From positions 3,287,450 to 3,351,449 of the forward strand of contig JAIZWK010000001.1 in the NCBI GenBank assembly GCA_021498095.1: a DNA stretch of 64,000 bases, written 5' to 3'. This document shows, piece by piece, positions 18,925 through 27,579 of this stretch (position 1 is its first letter; each line of letters starts with the position of its first letter). Source of the DNA: Candidatus Harpocratesius repetitus. GTDB lineage: Archaea > Asgardarchaeota > Lokiarchaeia > Sigyniarchaeales > Promethearchaeaceae. The notes beneath the pieces were generated by a model, which searched no databases, was not told the origin of the DNA, and saw nothing but the letters and a program-made list of their open reading frames with translations. A program made the position numbers and the translations under genes.

Positions 18925-19533
18925 CTAAGCGGACTCTTTAGTTAATTTTCTACCTATTATCTCTAAAACTCCAAAAAATCCGAATCCAAATGTAAGCGCA
19001 CTTAAAATCATAATAAATCCAGCAATAGTTTTAGTCGTTTCTGAAAAATGTTGAATAGATTCTCCCACTAAAATTAAAAATAAACCAATTCCCATTCCTA
19101 AACTTTTATAATCAGAGCGCCTTCGAAAGATCAATAAAAATAACCAGACAGTCATTAATGTAATAATCGTTGCTAAAATTGTGAATAAATGATATTGCGG
19201 AATAATGTAATGTACTACTGTTATTAGAATAACTCCAAGAGTAACAGTAATATTCACCCATTTTTTTAATTCTAAGACTTTACTTGAAAATAAAAATAGT
19301 ATTAATATACTAATCACACTGACCAAAAATGCAATTTGAAAAACAATATTTTCAATTCCAAAAATTAAGGTGAAGAATAAAGTTATCCAACCAATACCAG
19401 CCGAAGTGAAGAAGACAATTAAATATAGACTGAGAATATTGTTATTATTCATATATTTTAAGACTAGCTGCCCATCTATTATTATAAACATTAAGCCGAT
19501 TATTAAAAAACCCGCCGCATATACTAAGTTCAT
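18925..19533 (-). CDS. Multi-pass membrane protein of unknown function
   Basis: The 202 residues form about seven hydrophobic segments joined by very short loops. The C-terminus is a short charged tail (IIGRKLTKESA). No catalytic motif or known family is recognisable. The gene is separated from the nuclease-like gene downstream by about 90 bp, and a longin-like gene follows upstream on the same strand. Confidence 0.7.
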   Translation of the reverse strand: MNLVYAAGFLIIGLMFIIIDGQLVLKYMNNNNILSLYLIVFFTSAGIGWITLFFTLIFGIENIVFQIAFLVSVISILILFLFSSKVLELKKWVNITVTLGVILITVVHYIIPQYHLFTILATIITLMTVWLFLLIFRRRSDYKSLGMGIGLFLILVGESIQHFSETTKTIAGFIMILSALTFGFGFFGVLEIIGRKLTKESA

Positions 19534-19663
19534 GATTTAGCACACTCCAATAATTTATTTGTGACAATTTTTTATACATTTAAAAAAAATTCATATTCTT
19601 TTTGTGCTTATATTTCAAAGTTTTTGGTGATGAATTTTATAAACATCATAAATCACCAGCACA

Positions 19664-20083
19664 TTACCAAATTCCATCTACTACATGGGTTTTATCAGAA
19701 AAAAAATTATCTATATCCTTTGAAAATACTTCAAATTGTTGAATATTCCCTCCATTAAATCCTTTCAACATTTTCTTTCCAAATTTTTTTTCAAACATCT
19801 TATAAAGTGTCTTTAAGATGTTTCTAAGATGTTTCTCTTTTTGAATTGATTCAGTCAAACCAATTACAATTATTTTCGTTTCGAGATCTCTATAAAATAT
19901 CAAAAATTTGTTTCCAAGATTCAGAGAAGTAATGCTCTGTTTTGAAGTAAATTCAGTAAATTGATTAATCGCAGTAAGAAATCCTCCAAATAATTCCACA
20001 GATTCGGCTGTTGCATTATTAACTGTATGATATAAAACCAAGCCTGCTTCGTTTATTATCCAGATTTCATTGAATTCACGCAT
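19664..20083 (-). CDS. Longin-like domain protein
   Basis: The 139-residue alpha/beta protein begins FNEIWIINEAGLVLYH, the strand-turn-strand opening typical of longin and roadblock-type domains in Asgard archaea. It continues with a helix (GGFLTAINQF), two strands (SLNLGNKFLIFYRD and TKIIVIGL) and a long C-terminal helix. Longin domains in eukaryotes bind small GTPases and form parts of SNAREs, adaptins and the SRP receptor. A GAGAGGATAG leader gives a ribosome-binding site 10 nt before the ATG. The same fold pattern recurs in the tails of the membrane proteins at 28257-30552. A direct partner cannot be named. Confidence 0.68.
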   Translation of the reverse strand: MREFNEIWIINEAGLVLYHTVNNATAESVELFGGFLTAINQFTEFTSKQSITSLNLGNKFLIFYRDLETKIIVIGLTESIQKEKHLRNILKTLYKMFEKKFGKKMLKGFNGGNIQQFEVFSKDIDNFFSDKTHVVDGIW

Positions 20084-20488
20084 TGAATACTATCCTCTCA
20101 AAAAATCACGTTTGTTTGTTGTTTTTCACTTGTTGTGTTTTATTAATAGACTGAAAAATGTGCAAAAAAAAAGCACATATTAATTGATATTATTATATGC
20201 AAATATAAGATTATAAAACTTTTGACAATAATTCACAATAACCTTTCCGTTGGTTAACAATTACTATTCATGCATATAGAGAATTTCAGTTCTTTACATA
20301 AAAATTAAAAATTCTGCTGCAATGGCACAAATTATTTATTTTCTCTTATATAATAATTCTTTTTATACGCAAAAGTCCATTTTTATTTTTTTCCCTTTTT
20401 GGTTCATCCATTTACCACACTCTCTCAGTCTATCATGTGTTTATTTCATAAACTTTTTTTATGATTCTTCACTTACATAATTACAGCC
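20084..20488. other. Intergenic region upstream of the tRNA gene
   Basis: No open frame with gene character is present in this ~400-bp AT-rich stretch. It should contain the divergent promoters for the longin-like gene and for the tRNA gene. I see no structured RNA or repeat here. Confidence 0.4.
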
Positions 20489-20578
20489 AGCCCCTTAGTG
20501 TAGTGGCCAAATATCCTAGGCTAAGCATCGCGGGCCTTGACCCCGCTGACGTAGGTTCGAATCCTGCAGGGGCTACCA
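20489..20578 (+). tRNA. tRNA-Gln (anticodon TTG) with probable 14-nt D-loop intron and encoded CCA
   Basis: The acceptor stem AGCCCCT (20489-20495) pairs perfectly with AGGGGCT (20568-20574), followed by A and an encoded CCA. The T arm is GTAGG-TTCGAAT-CCTGC. The anticodon arm is GCGGG-CCTTGAC-CCCGC, giving TTG at 20537-20539 (Gln), with an unusual C at position 33. The sequence AGCCCC..TAGTGTAGTGGCCAA matches archaeal tRNA-Gln. The D loop is 14 nt too long. Removing 20511-20524 restores a normal D arm (GTGT ... GCAT). The flanks form a 4-bp helix GGCC/GGCT with three-base bulges AA|A and AA|G, as the archaeal splicing endonuclease requires. Confidence 0.92.
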
Positions 20579-20757
20579 TATTTCTGTTCTTATTTTTATT
20601 AGACTTTACTAATCAACCTAACGCTACTAAAAAAAGATTTCAAATTGGAATAATTTTCAGATGTTTTAATGAAAATATGATGAAAAATGTATCTATCGAA
20701 TTCAATTCATCAAAAAAAAAAATTCGATTTTGAGTTGATGCAATAAAATTATATCTT

Positions 20758-22242
20758 TTAAAGGAATTTTATTTTCCTTTGATTTTTATTCTTTTTTGCA
20801 ACAATCCAAATCATGATTATTAGAAAAGTGCTGAAATATCCTAAAGAATAACCTTTTATTGAGAGATTGGTAATCAGGTTATCAAAACTTACATCACTAC
20901 TATTTGTTTTAGGATAAACAGGTAAAATTTTTGAACATGTTGAATTATCTCCATTTTCATCAATAACTGTAAGTACTATAGTATAATTACCTGGTTCTTT
21001 ATAAATATGCACGGGATCGCGTAATGTAGAACTATTGCCATCTCCAAAATCCCAAAAATACTTCATAGGAAGGTTTCCCATAGTTCCTGTGAAAGTAAAA
21101 GTAATTTCTTTATCAACTTCAAACGATGTTTGTGAAACACTGAAATCTGCCATTGGAATCAAATCAAATTCGACATTTATTACTTGTAATGCACATCCTA
21201 TATCATTTTCATTATCTCTAACTGAAAAATTTACAAGATATGAGCCTGGAGAAACATAAATGTGGCTACAGTTAAGTTCAGACGAAGTAGAGCCATCATC
21301 AAACTCCCATTTAAATTCAAGATAAGGTAATAATCCACCAGAGGGATATCCTGAAAATGAGATCTCTTCACCACAAAATACTTTATTCCGAGAAACTGTT
21401 ATTTTAGTTTGAATCGGTTTTATAATTGTATTATTAACTAAAATCGTATTTATTCCATTGTCAATTATAGCATCATCAATATTTTTTTTTAAATAATTAT
21501 CAATTATTGAAGTTCGATATGAGGTTTTTTCAAATATAGGTCCATCTAAATAAATTCCAACACGATTTTTTATAAAAGAATTATTTTTAACTAGAAAATC
21601 TGAACAATTTTCTATAAGCGTTCCATAATATAACGATTTTTTAAATATATTTGATGATATATTGTAATTTGATGAATATCTAATTAGCATACCCGATTTT
21701 CGAATATTTGATATCTGATTGTTCTGAATTTGAATATCTTCTGTATGAAATGTCCGTATTCCATACGATTGAGACAAGCTAATATAACAATCTTGAATAA
21801 TAATATTCGAAGAATATTGGAGATAAATACCATTTTTAAAAGAAGCGGAATTAATCGTGCAATTTTTGATTATTCCATATACATTAGAATCATAAATACC
21901 TATACCCTGTTCTCCTGAACCATTTATTTCTATATTTGCAATAATATATGGATCTTCCTTGGTACCTGAACCAGTAACAACATCACAAGTGGTCCAATCA
22001 TTTCCATAAATACTAATGGATAAATGGGAAGATAGAACAGAGGGAGTTGAAAGTGCAGCTTCAGATTGAGAGGAATAAGGAGATTTTTTTAAATTTTTTT
22101 TCGTTTGAATTAAAGAAGTATCATGTAATGAACTTAAATTTACATTAGTCTGATAATTGGGTATTCCAATCCAAATAAAGGAAAATACTATACAATATAA
22201 AAGAGAAATACAAAAAGACCATTTGAATTTATTTGATTTCAT
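20758..22242 (-). CDS. Cell-surface protein: right-handed beta-helix plus two PKD domains
   Basis: The protein has an N-terminal membrane/signal segment (residues ~8-28). Residues ~110-270 form a NosD-like parallel beta-helix, with repeats such as NIIIQDCYIS and NNSFIKNRVGIYLDG. Two PKD domains follow (FKWEFDDGSTSS and KYFWDFGDGNSS mark them), then a C-terminal transmembrane helix with a basic end (KKNKNQRKIKFL). It should be an anchored extracellular protein involved in polysaccharide binding or cell-surface adhesion. The start ATG at 22242 gives a normal signal sequence; three extra codons upstream are unlikely. No enzyme active site is visible. Confidence 0.85.
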   Translation of the reverse strand: MKSNKFKWSFCISLLYCIVFSFIWIGIPNYQTNVNLSSLHDTSLIQTKKNLKKSPYSSQSEAALSTPSVLSSHLSISIYGNDWTTCDVVTGSGTKEDPYIIANIEINGSGEQGIGIYDSNVYGIIKNCTINSASFKNGIYLQYSSNIIIQDCYISLSQSYGIRTFHTEDIQIQNNQISNIRKSGMLIRYSSNYNISSNIFKKSLYYGTLIENCSDFLVKNNSFIKNRVGIYLDGPIFEKTSYRTSIIDNYLKKNIDDAIIDNGINTILVNNTIIKPIQTKITVSRNKVFCGEEISFSGYPSGGLLPYLEFKWEFDDGSTSSELNCSHIYVSPGSYLVNFSVRDNENDIGCALQVINVEFDLIPMADFSVSQTSFEVDKEITFTFTGTMGNLPMKYFWDFGDGNSSTLRDPVHIYKEPGNYTIVLTVIDENGDNSTCSKILPVYPKTNSSDVSFDNLITNLSIKGYSLGYFSTFLIIMIWIVAKKNKNQRKIKFL

Positions 22243-22251
22243 AATTAACAC

Positions 22252-22678
22252 GACTAAATACTTAAATGTTAGATAATTGTTAATTAAAATATTTTTTTAA
22301 TTCAATCTTAACTAAAAATATTTTATAACCTGTATTTAAATTTTTATTTGACTATTTGAATCTATTTCTAAGTAAAAAAAGTTGTAGGAATCTTGGTAGA
22401 TTTCATACCACTAATAATATTATTCGTAGAACAAATTACATTAATACTCCTTTTCTTGATTTTAGGTTATTTCTCGTGGAATTTAGATTTTTCTTCTAAT
22501 AATGGAGCGTTTGAACCAATTATAATAGAATTAGATCGTTTAGTCATTGTCTTTCGAGATATTACTCAAAGTAGAAAGTAAAATCAGCGAAGGAACTACA
22601 TTTTCTATTGCACTTCCTTTACAAATTGCAAAGAATGAATAAAAATAGAAAAAGAAATATAAAATATTTTTAAAATTA
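22252..22678. other. Intergenic region, no supported gene
   Basis: A 62-codon frame starting with TTG at 22393 has one hydrophobic segment but no ribosome-binding site or recognisable feature, so I do not call it. Otherwise the ~430 bp are AT-rich spacer holding the promoter of the surface-protein gene. Confidence 0.35.
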
Positions 22679-23227
22679 TTATAATAACTTTGATGGAAGT
22701 TCTTTTATTTTTTTCTTAATAAATGCTCGTCGTTCACCGCGCGATTTAAAGGCTGAAATTTCATCCTTATATTGTTCGTATATAATTTCCCTTTGGAAAA
22801 ATGTATAAAGTGCATCATATACAGGGAATTCCTTTTCTAAAGCTTCATGATCTGAATTACATAATAATGGCATTCCGCTAGCAACTACTTCAAGAAGCCA
22901 AGCCATTGGTACCCTTTCCAATCCTCCAGAAGTATCTGCCGCTCTCACAATTTTCTGAACTTCAGCTAGTGCTTTATCTTCAGATAAATTGTATTTTTTG
23001 CAAATAGCATCGAAAGTGCAGTATTTCACACCATTTTCTTCATAATGATCTAATTCAACACCAGTCCCTGCAGTATCAAATGGAATAGCACCTGTTTTTT
23101 CAACGAATTCCATGATTTCCTCACGAGGAAGAAAAACAAACTGCGCATTTATATCCACAAATCGACGAATTAACCAAGGACAAGCAACTCGGTCAACATG
23201 TACATAATTTCGAGTAGTCCATAACAT
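22679..23227 (-). CDS. ChrB-like chromate-resistance domain protein
   Basis: The sequence WTTRNYVHVDRVACPWLIRR is the hallmark of the C-terminal ChrB domain, followed by PFDTAG, ELDHYEENGVKYCTFDAI and IVRAADTSGG. ChrB-domain proteins are linked to chromate resistance and sensing in bacteria, but many free-standing copies have no proven substrate. The ATG at 23227 begins right at the domain; ten further upstream codons are also open. No ChrA transporter gene lies nearby, so a chromate role is doubtful. One copy of the dispersed repeat ends 69 bp upstream of this start and may carry the promoter. Confidence 0.82.
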   Translation of the reverse strand: MLWTTRNYVHVDRVACPWLIRRFVDINAQFVFLPREEIMEFVEKTGAIPFDTAGTGVELDHYEENGVKYCTFDAICKKYNLSEDKALAEVQKIVRAADTSGGLERVPMAWLLEVVASGMPLLCNSDHEALEKEFPVYDALYTFFQREIIYEQYKDEISAFKSRGERRAFIKKKIKELPSKLL

Positions 23228-23295
23228 TGAAATCGATTGAACTAAAGAACAAGGCAATTTAAAGTTTTATTAAAAATTTGATCTTTTAATTGAGG

Positions 23296-23444
23296 TAGCA
23301 ACTTCTTTACTTTTGACTAAATTTCCATTTTAATCTTTCATTTTCCGACAATAATCAAACTTATCCAAGAATTATTTCAGTCGGCAAAAATAAACTTTAA
23401 AAAATTTAATGATGGGTCGATTTTTGACTATTTATCAAAATTCT
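23296..23444 (-). repeat. Dispersed repeat, copy A
   Basis: Read on the minus strand, this ~149-bp segment matches 42509-42660 with only scattered differences. Shared stretches include GCCGACTGAAATAATTCTTG and GTTTGATTATTGTCG. It lies between ChrB and VapC and is non-coding in both copies. Its 3' end points toward the ChrB start, as copy B points toward a GTPase start. Confidence 0.85.
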
Positions 23445-23488
23445 GTATGACATTTTTCTAACACATGTAAAAGATCTCATGCAAATTA

Positions 23489-23947
23489 CTATCCAAAAGT
23501 GGTTATTATTTCTACATTAAATTTATGTTCAATCTCAGATATTCGATTCTCTGATAATTCTTCCTCAGACTTAAATAGGATTGGGCAATTTTGATATTTC
23601 CCTGTAGCAATAGAAAAGCAATCACTTAATGCGATAGGAAAATGACATTTAATATCTGCGGCGATACGAAATATCTTATCTGGGTTGACTTTTACAACTA
23701 CTGATTCAATAATTGACAAAATTTCAAGACTCACCTTCTTTCCATAATGTCTACAGATGATATATCCAATTTCTGATAGATTATAGGTATTTCCAAATAT
23801 AATTTTATCAGAGGTTTCATAAAAAAGGTTTTCTTTAATGAATGTGGTGAGTTTTGTATCCTTTTTCTCAATATAACTAATCCAAATACTTGTATCTAAT
23901 ACAATACGGGAATGTTGCTTTACTACATCAATGAATTTCTTTTTCAT
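23489..23947 (-). CDS. vapC: VapC-like PIN-domain toxin
   Basis: This PIN-domain ribonuclease has the expected acidic residues: Asp in VLDTSIWISY near the N-terminus, Glu in NLSEIGYII, and Asp in IALSDCFSIATG. VapC toxins cleave tRNA or rRNA when freed from their antitoxin. The gene follows the antitoxin directly. A GTG abuts the antitoxin stop at 23962, but the ATG at 23947 (MKKKFID) is a more natural start. The length of 153 residues is normal for the family. Confidence 0.85.
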   Translation of the reverse strand: MKKKFIDVVKQHSRIVLDTSIWISYIEKKDTKLTTFIKENLFYETSDKIIFGNTYNLSEIGYIICRHYGKKVSLEILSIIESVVVKVNPDKIFRIAADIKCHFPIALSDCFSIATGKYQNCPILFKSEEELSENRISEIEHKFNVEIITTFG

Positions 23948-23962
23948 ATTTATTTTTCTCAC

Positions 23963-24232
23963 TTAGTTTTTTAGGAAATTTTGTTCTTCTTTCTTCAGAT
24001 CTTTTAGTTTTTCATGTCGATATTCATCATATAGTTTTTTATCAAATTTATTTGCTAAATTACGAATTTTCTGATATTTATCTTTTTCAAAGAATTTTTC
24101 TTGGTGAAGAGCAAGTAATTCTTCAATAACTTCATTGAAACTAACTGAACGCCCCATTTTTTGAGAAAAAACAATTTTTAATTGAAATAATTTTTGTTTT
24201 ACTTCATTTTCAACTTGAATTGTAGTTACCAT
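23963..24232 (-). CDS. vapB: VapB-like antitoxin
   Basis: The 89-residue protein opens with a short strand, TTIQVENEVKQKLFQLK, and continues with a helix-rich Lys/Glu segment, as in ribbon-helix-helix VapB-type antitoxins. The N-terminus would dimerise and bind the operator, while the C-terminal charged helix would sit in the toxin's active site. It is immediately upstream of the PIN toxin, with no gap, which is the usual order. Confidence 0.78.
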   Translation of the reverse strand: MVTTIQVENEVKQKLFQLKIVFSQKMGRSVSFNEVIEELLALHQEKFFEKDKYQKIRNLANKFDKKLYDEYRHEKLKDLKKEEQNFLKN

Positions 24233-24666
24233 AGTTTCTATAGCTTCTATAGTAATTTATTTATTTATATATTACGAATTAAAGCGAATAAATTCAATAA
24301 AATCCAGAAACAAATCAATCCGTTCACATCTAGTCTCCTTCATCATTCAAAAATTATTCAATCATCAAAAAAGAAAGTCAGAATATGTCAGAAAACAAGC
24401 AAAATAATATATTATTGATGAAATTTCGAATTAAATAGAATTTAGTCTTATTGCATTTTAATCATTTTATCAAATTTTGACCATTCTTGATTGGAGTTCG
24501 CTTAAATTTGAATTTTCTCTACGAATAGAAAAAGTTTTTTATCCATGATACGCTTATTTTTCTTAGTTATTCCAAGATCATATCGAATAGAATTAATCTC
24601 TTCGAAAAAAGAGAATTCTTTTCAACTAATCTCTGGATGAATAAATTAATTATAATGTGAGATAAT
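24233..24666. other. Intergenic region between vapBC and eS30
   Basis: This ~430 bp AT-rich stretch holds divergent promoters for vapBC and the ribosomal protein gene. A 74-codon frame on the plus strand overlapping the vapB start is low-complexity and unsupported. I see nothing else. Confidence 0.35.
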
Positions 24667-24879
24667 ATGCCAGGTTCACACGGATCATTAACAAAAGCTG
24701 GGAAAGTCCGACAAATTACTCCAAAAGTGGAACGAACGGGAGTAAATGCTCGTTCGAAAAAAATCCCTCGAGTTCGAAACAAAAAACTTTACATAAAGCG
24801 TGTAGTGTTAAATCGATATGGAGGTCAAGCAAATTCAATTGCTGCTCAAAAACACGCACGTGCAAGCAACAAGAGATAA
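24667..24879 (+). CDS. rps30e: 30S ribosomal protein eS30
   Basis: The 70-residue basic protein begins [20 protein letters not shown], the diagnostic eS30 start (HGSLARAGKVR-x-TPKV), followed by an Arg/Lys-rich tail. It is a small-subunit protein near the decoding site, shared by archaea and eukaryotes. In eukaryotes eS30 is made as a fusion with a ubiquitin-like protein; here it stands alone with no such leader. Confidence 0.93.
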   Translation: MPGSHGSLTKAGKVRQITPKVERTGVNARSKKIPRVRNKKLYIKRVVLNRYGGQANSIAAQKHARASNKR

Positions 24880-24916
24880 ATAAATATATTTTCTCTATTT
24901 TTTAATTAAATTTTTC

Positions 24917-27415
24917 TTAAAATTCAGTTTTATCCTTATTATCTTTTGTATATTCAAATTTAAGGATTTCACCAAAATATGAATAAATTCTATCAAGATC
25001 TTCTTGTAATCTAACAGTTTTTTGAATCGAAACGCAAATTTTTAAAAAATAAGATATTTCACATGAATTCAAGGCGCGAGAAAATTGGTAACGTTTTGTT
25101 TTTGATTTGATACCTTTTTTTTTATCAGAAGGAACGATTCTGTTCTTTAGAAAGAGAGATAATTGAGCTTTTCCGCCAATTTCGAATTCCCACATCTCTT
25201 TTGAAATTCCATCTATCCAAAAAGATGTATTAGGTGCCAATAGATCAAAATATATTCTATTTTCTTCTTCTTTCCATCCTGGATGTCGGACAATTGGTTT
25301 GGCTTTAAGATTGATTTTAAATGGACAAGATGATGGAAATATAAAAGAAGACAGAGAAGATGAAGAAGGTAGAGAAGATGAAGATGATGAATAAAACGTG
25401 CTAGAATTCAAATTAAATTGGAGGGTATGTAATTTTAGTAATTTTTCCCCAATTTCAGCCATTAAATGAAAAATTTTTGCATTTTTGGGAAATGGAATGC
25501 GTGGAAAATCTTGTTTCAACATAAATTGATATTTCAATCGATATTTTGGAGTCCAAAGTATAGCATAAATATAATAAAATATCTCTTCAGTTGATTTATA
25601 GTAATTAGATGGAAACAATGATAAAAATTCTGACGAAAAATTAATCTCATTAGCAGAAATTGGATGATTCCAATCTCCTTTTTTTATTGATTTTGATGAA
25701 ATACGTAGAGGAAAAATATAATCGCCAATACCTGATCCTCCTTCAACACAATGAGACTCAGCAATAATATTTGTCGCAAAAACGCTTGTATCTCCAGATG
25801 CTTTTCGAGATTTTCGAGAAACAATTATTGCAAGATTATTCTGCCAAGGATACATATATTGCATAAGTCGATAACTGCTTGAACCTTTTGTCATCAAATG
25901 TTCATCATAACAGACCCACCATCTATCAAAACCGCGCCATTGCCATTTCTGGATATTCTGTAAAGCTTTTTTAAGAGAACCTGCTTTTCCATCTGCAATT
26001 TTCCAATCTCGTGCATCATGATAAATAACACCATCAGCTTTAACCCAATTTTGATTTTTAGAATCTTTTATGATAATCTTGTCATAAGTTCCATCATAAA
26101 AAGAAGTGATTATTTTCTCCAACTCAAATCGATCGGGATGAGTAATTAATGTATCGTGCAAAGATTGAATACCTATGATATTTTTTGAGAAAATTTCTGT
26201 TATACAATAGAATTGATTGTACTCTTCTTCTCGCTTAATCAATTCAGAAGGAATAGCAACTAGGTTAAAATCACGACGGTAGGGAATTTTTACAAATGGA
26301 AGAGATTCGAAATTCTTATTACAGAAAACCTTTTTCCGTTTTATTGATCCATAACATCCACAATAGAACACATTTGCTATATTTTCTTCCGAAATTTCCT
26401 GTTTTTCATTTAAAGTCTTACAATCTCTTTCATATTTTGAGAGATAAACAGCAATAAATAAGCAAATACCTGTCTGAATTCCGAATATATTTTCATCCTT
26501 TTCTTTATCACTAAATGATGGTTTATCAACAGCTTCGATTGAAGGTGGATTACTCTTTTTGGGATCTCCGAATAAATTTATAATATAAATAAAATCAAAT
26601 GATTTTAACAAACTACTTCGCAAACCTCGAAAAATATCACCATCTAAGAAATAATTATTCAAGACTAAGGCAATAATTCCAGGTTGATTTCTGTCTGATA
26701 TCAACCATTGGCAGTAACGAATGAATTTAACATAATCGTCTTGTATACCTTTTAGTCCTACTATCCTTTTTTTCCCTTTTCGCTGTAAATCTTTTTTATA
26801 ATCTTCTACTAATCTGGAAATCCATAAACCTTTCGATTCAGAAGAAATGGCATAAGGAGGATTCCCATAAATTATTAAAATATTATCTTTTTGGAGGGGC
26901 GGCAATTCATCGTTGATTTTAGATTTATCTAGGCCATTTAAAGGATTTCGTTGATATAAATGTTTCAATCTAATTTTTTTATCAATAAAAACGCATGATT
27001 TTTTCTCTATTTCCTTCATTGCAGAATTAAAACAAGTATTTGCATTAGAAATGGTCTTAGAATCAATTTCAAATGAATAACTTTGATTTAAAAAAACTTG
27101 AGTAAACCATTTATTGAAATTTACTGGCTTAACCTGTTCTTGGCATAACTTAACTAATTCAATTGGAAAACTCAATTCTCCAGCAGCAGGATCCAAAAAT
27201 TCAATCCGAGAAGAGAATAATCCTTCAACATTAAAGTTTTTAAAATGATGAATAAGGCAATAATTTACCCCTCTAAGAAGGCATCTAATTAGAAATGGAG
27301 GCGTGTAATAGGCAGATGACCCCGAATAATTTCTTGAAAATCTTGCTGGATGATTGTGGGGAGTGTTTTGATCTCTAATTAGAACCTTCTGATTTTTGAT
27401 TTCCATATCTTTCAA
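24917..27415 (-). CDS. Adenine-specific DNA methyltransferase, type ISP-like, without nuclease/helicase
   Basis: The 832-residue protein has AdoMet motif I as LDPAAGELSFPIEL near residue 73 and catalytic motif IV as GNPPYAISS near residue 180. The segment QDDYVKFIRYCQW after it is characteristic of the methyltransferase block of type ISP single-chain restriction enzymes (LlaBIII/LlaGI-like). The C-terminal ~350 residues should be the target-recognition part. The N-terminal nuclease and helicase domains of ISP enzymes are absent and no restriction gene adjoins. It may therefore be an orphan methyltransferase. A Ser-rich linker (SSSSLPSSSS) is present near residue 690. Confidence 0.82.
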   Translation of the reverse strand: MKDMEIKNQKVLIRDQNTPHNHPARFSRNYSGSSAYYTPPFLIRCLLRGVNYCLIHHFKNFNVEGLFSSRIEFLDPAAGELSFPIELVKLCQEQVKPVNFNKWFTQVFLNQSYSFEIDSKTISNANTCFNSAMKEIEKKSCVFIDKKIRLKHLYQRNPLNGLDKSKINDELPPLQKDNILIIYGNPPYAISSESKGLWISRLVEDYKKDLQRKGKKRIVGLKGIQDDYVKFIRYCQWLISDRNQPGIIALVLNNYFLDGDIFRGLRSSLLKSFDFIYIINLFGDPKKSNPPSIEAVDKPSFSDKEKDENIFGIQTGICLFIAVYLSKYERDCKTLNEKQEISEENIANVFYCGCYGSIKRKKVFCNKNFESLPFVKIPYRRDFNLVAIPSELIKREEEYNQFYCITEIFSKNIIGIQSLHDTLITHPDRFELEKIITSFYDGTYDKIIIKDSKNQNWVKADGVIYHDARDWKIADGKAGSLKKALQNIQKWQWRGFDRWWVCYDEHLMTKGSSSYRLMQYMYPWQNNLAIIVSRKSRKASGDTSVFATNIIAESHCVEGGSGIGDYIFPLRISSKSIKKGDWNHPISANEINFSSEFLSLFPSNYYKSTEEIFYYIYAILWTPKYRLKYQFMLKQDFPRIPFPKNAKIFHLMAEIGEKLLKLHTLQFNLNSSTFYSSSSSSLPSSSSLSSFIFPSSCPFKINLKAKPIVRHPGWKEEENRIYFDLLAPNTSFWIDGISKEMWEFEIGGKAQLSLFLKNRIVPSDKKKGIKSKTKRYQFSRALNSCEISYFLKICVSIQKTVRLQEDLDRIYSYFGEILKFEYTKDNKDKTEF

Positions 27416-27579
27416 TTTTTTCTGCTATAATGATTTATGATTGCTTGTATTTTCATAATAATATCTAACAAAAAACTTTTATGTCCATAATAAAATACAT
27501 AATTACTAGAACGCTCTCATTTCCATAAAATTATCTGTAATCTTTCTTTACAGATACATAATAATTGGAGTAAAAAAAT

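Noticed and set aside
22393..22581. 62-codon plus-strand frame with a hydrophobic segment
   Set aside because: TTG start without ribosome-binding site, no family, and AT-rich spacer often gives hydrophobic frames.
23489..24232. CRISPR-associated or defence island around the type ISP methyltransferase and VapBC
   Set aside because: No CRISPR array, no Cas genes, and the ribosomal protein gene eS30 lies between, so it is not a defence island.
24194..24418. 74-codon plus-strand frame overlapping the vapB start
   Set aside because: Low-complexity Ile/Phe/Ser sequence in a promoter region.
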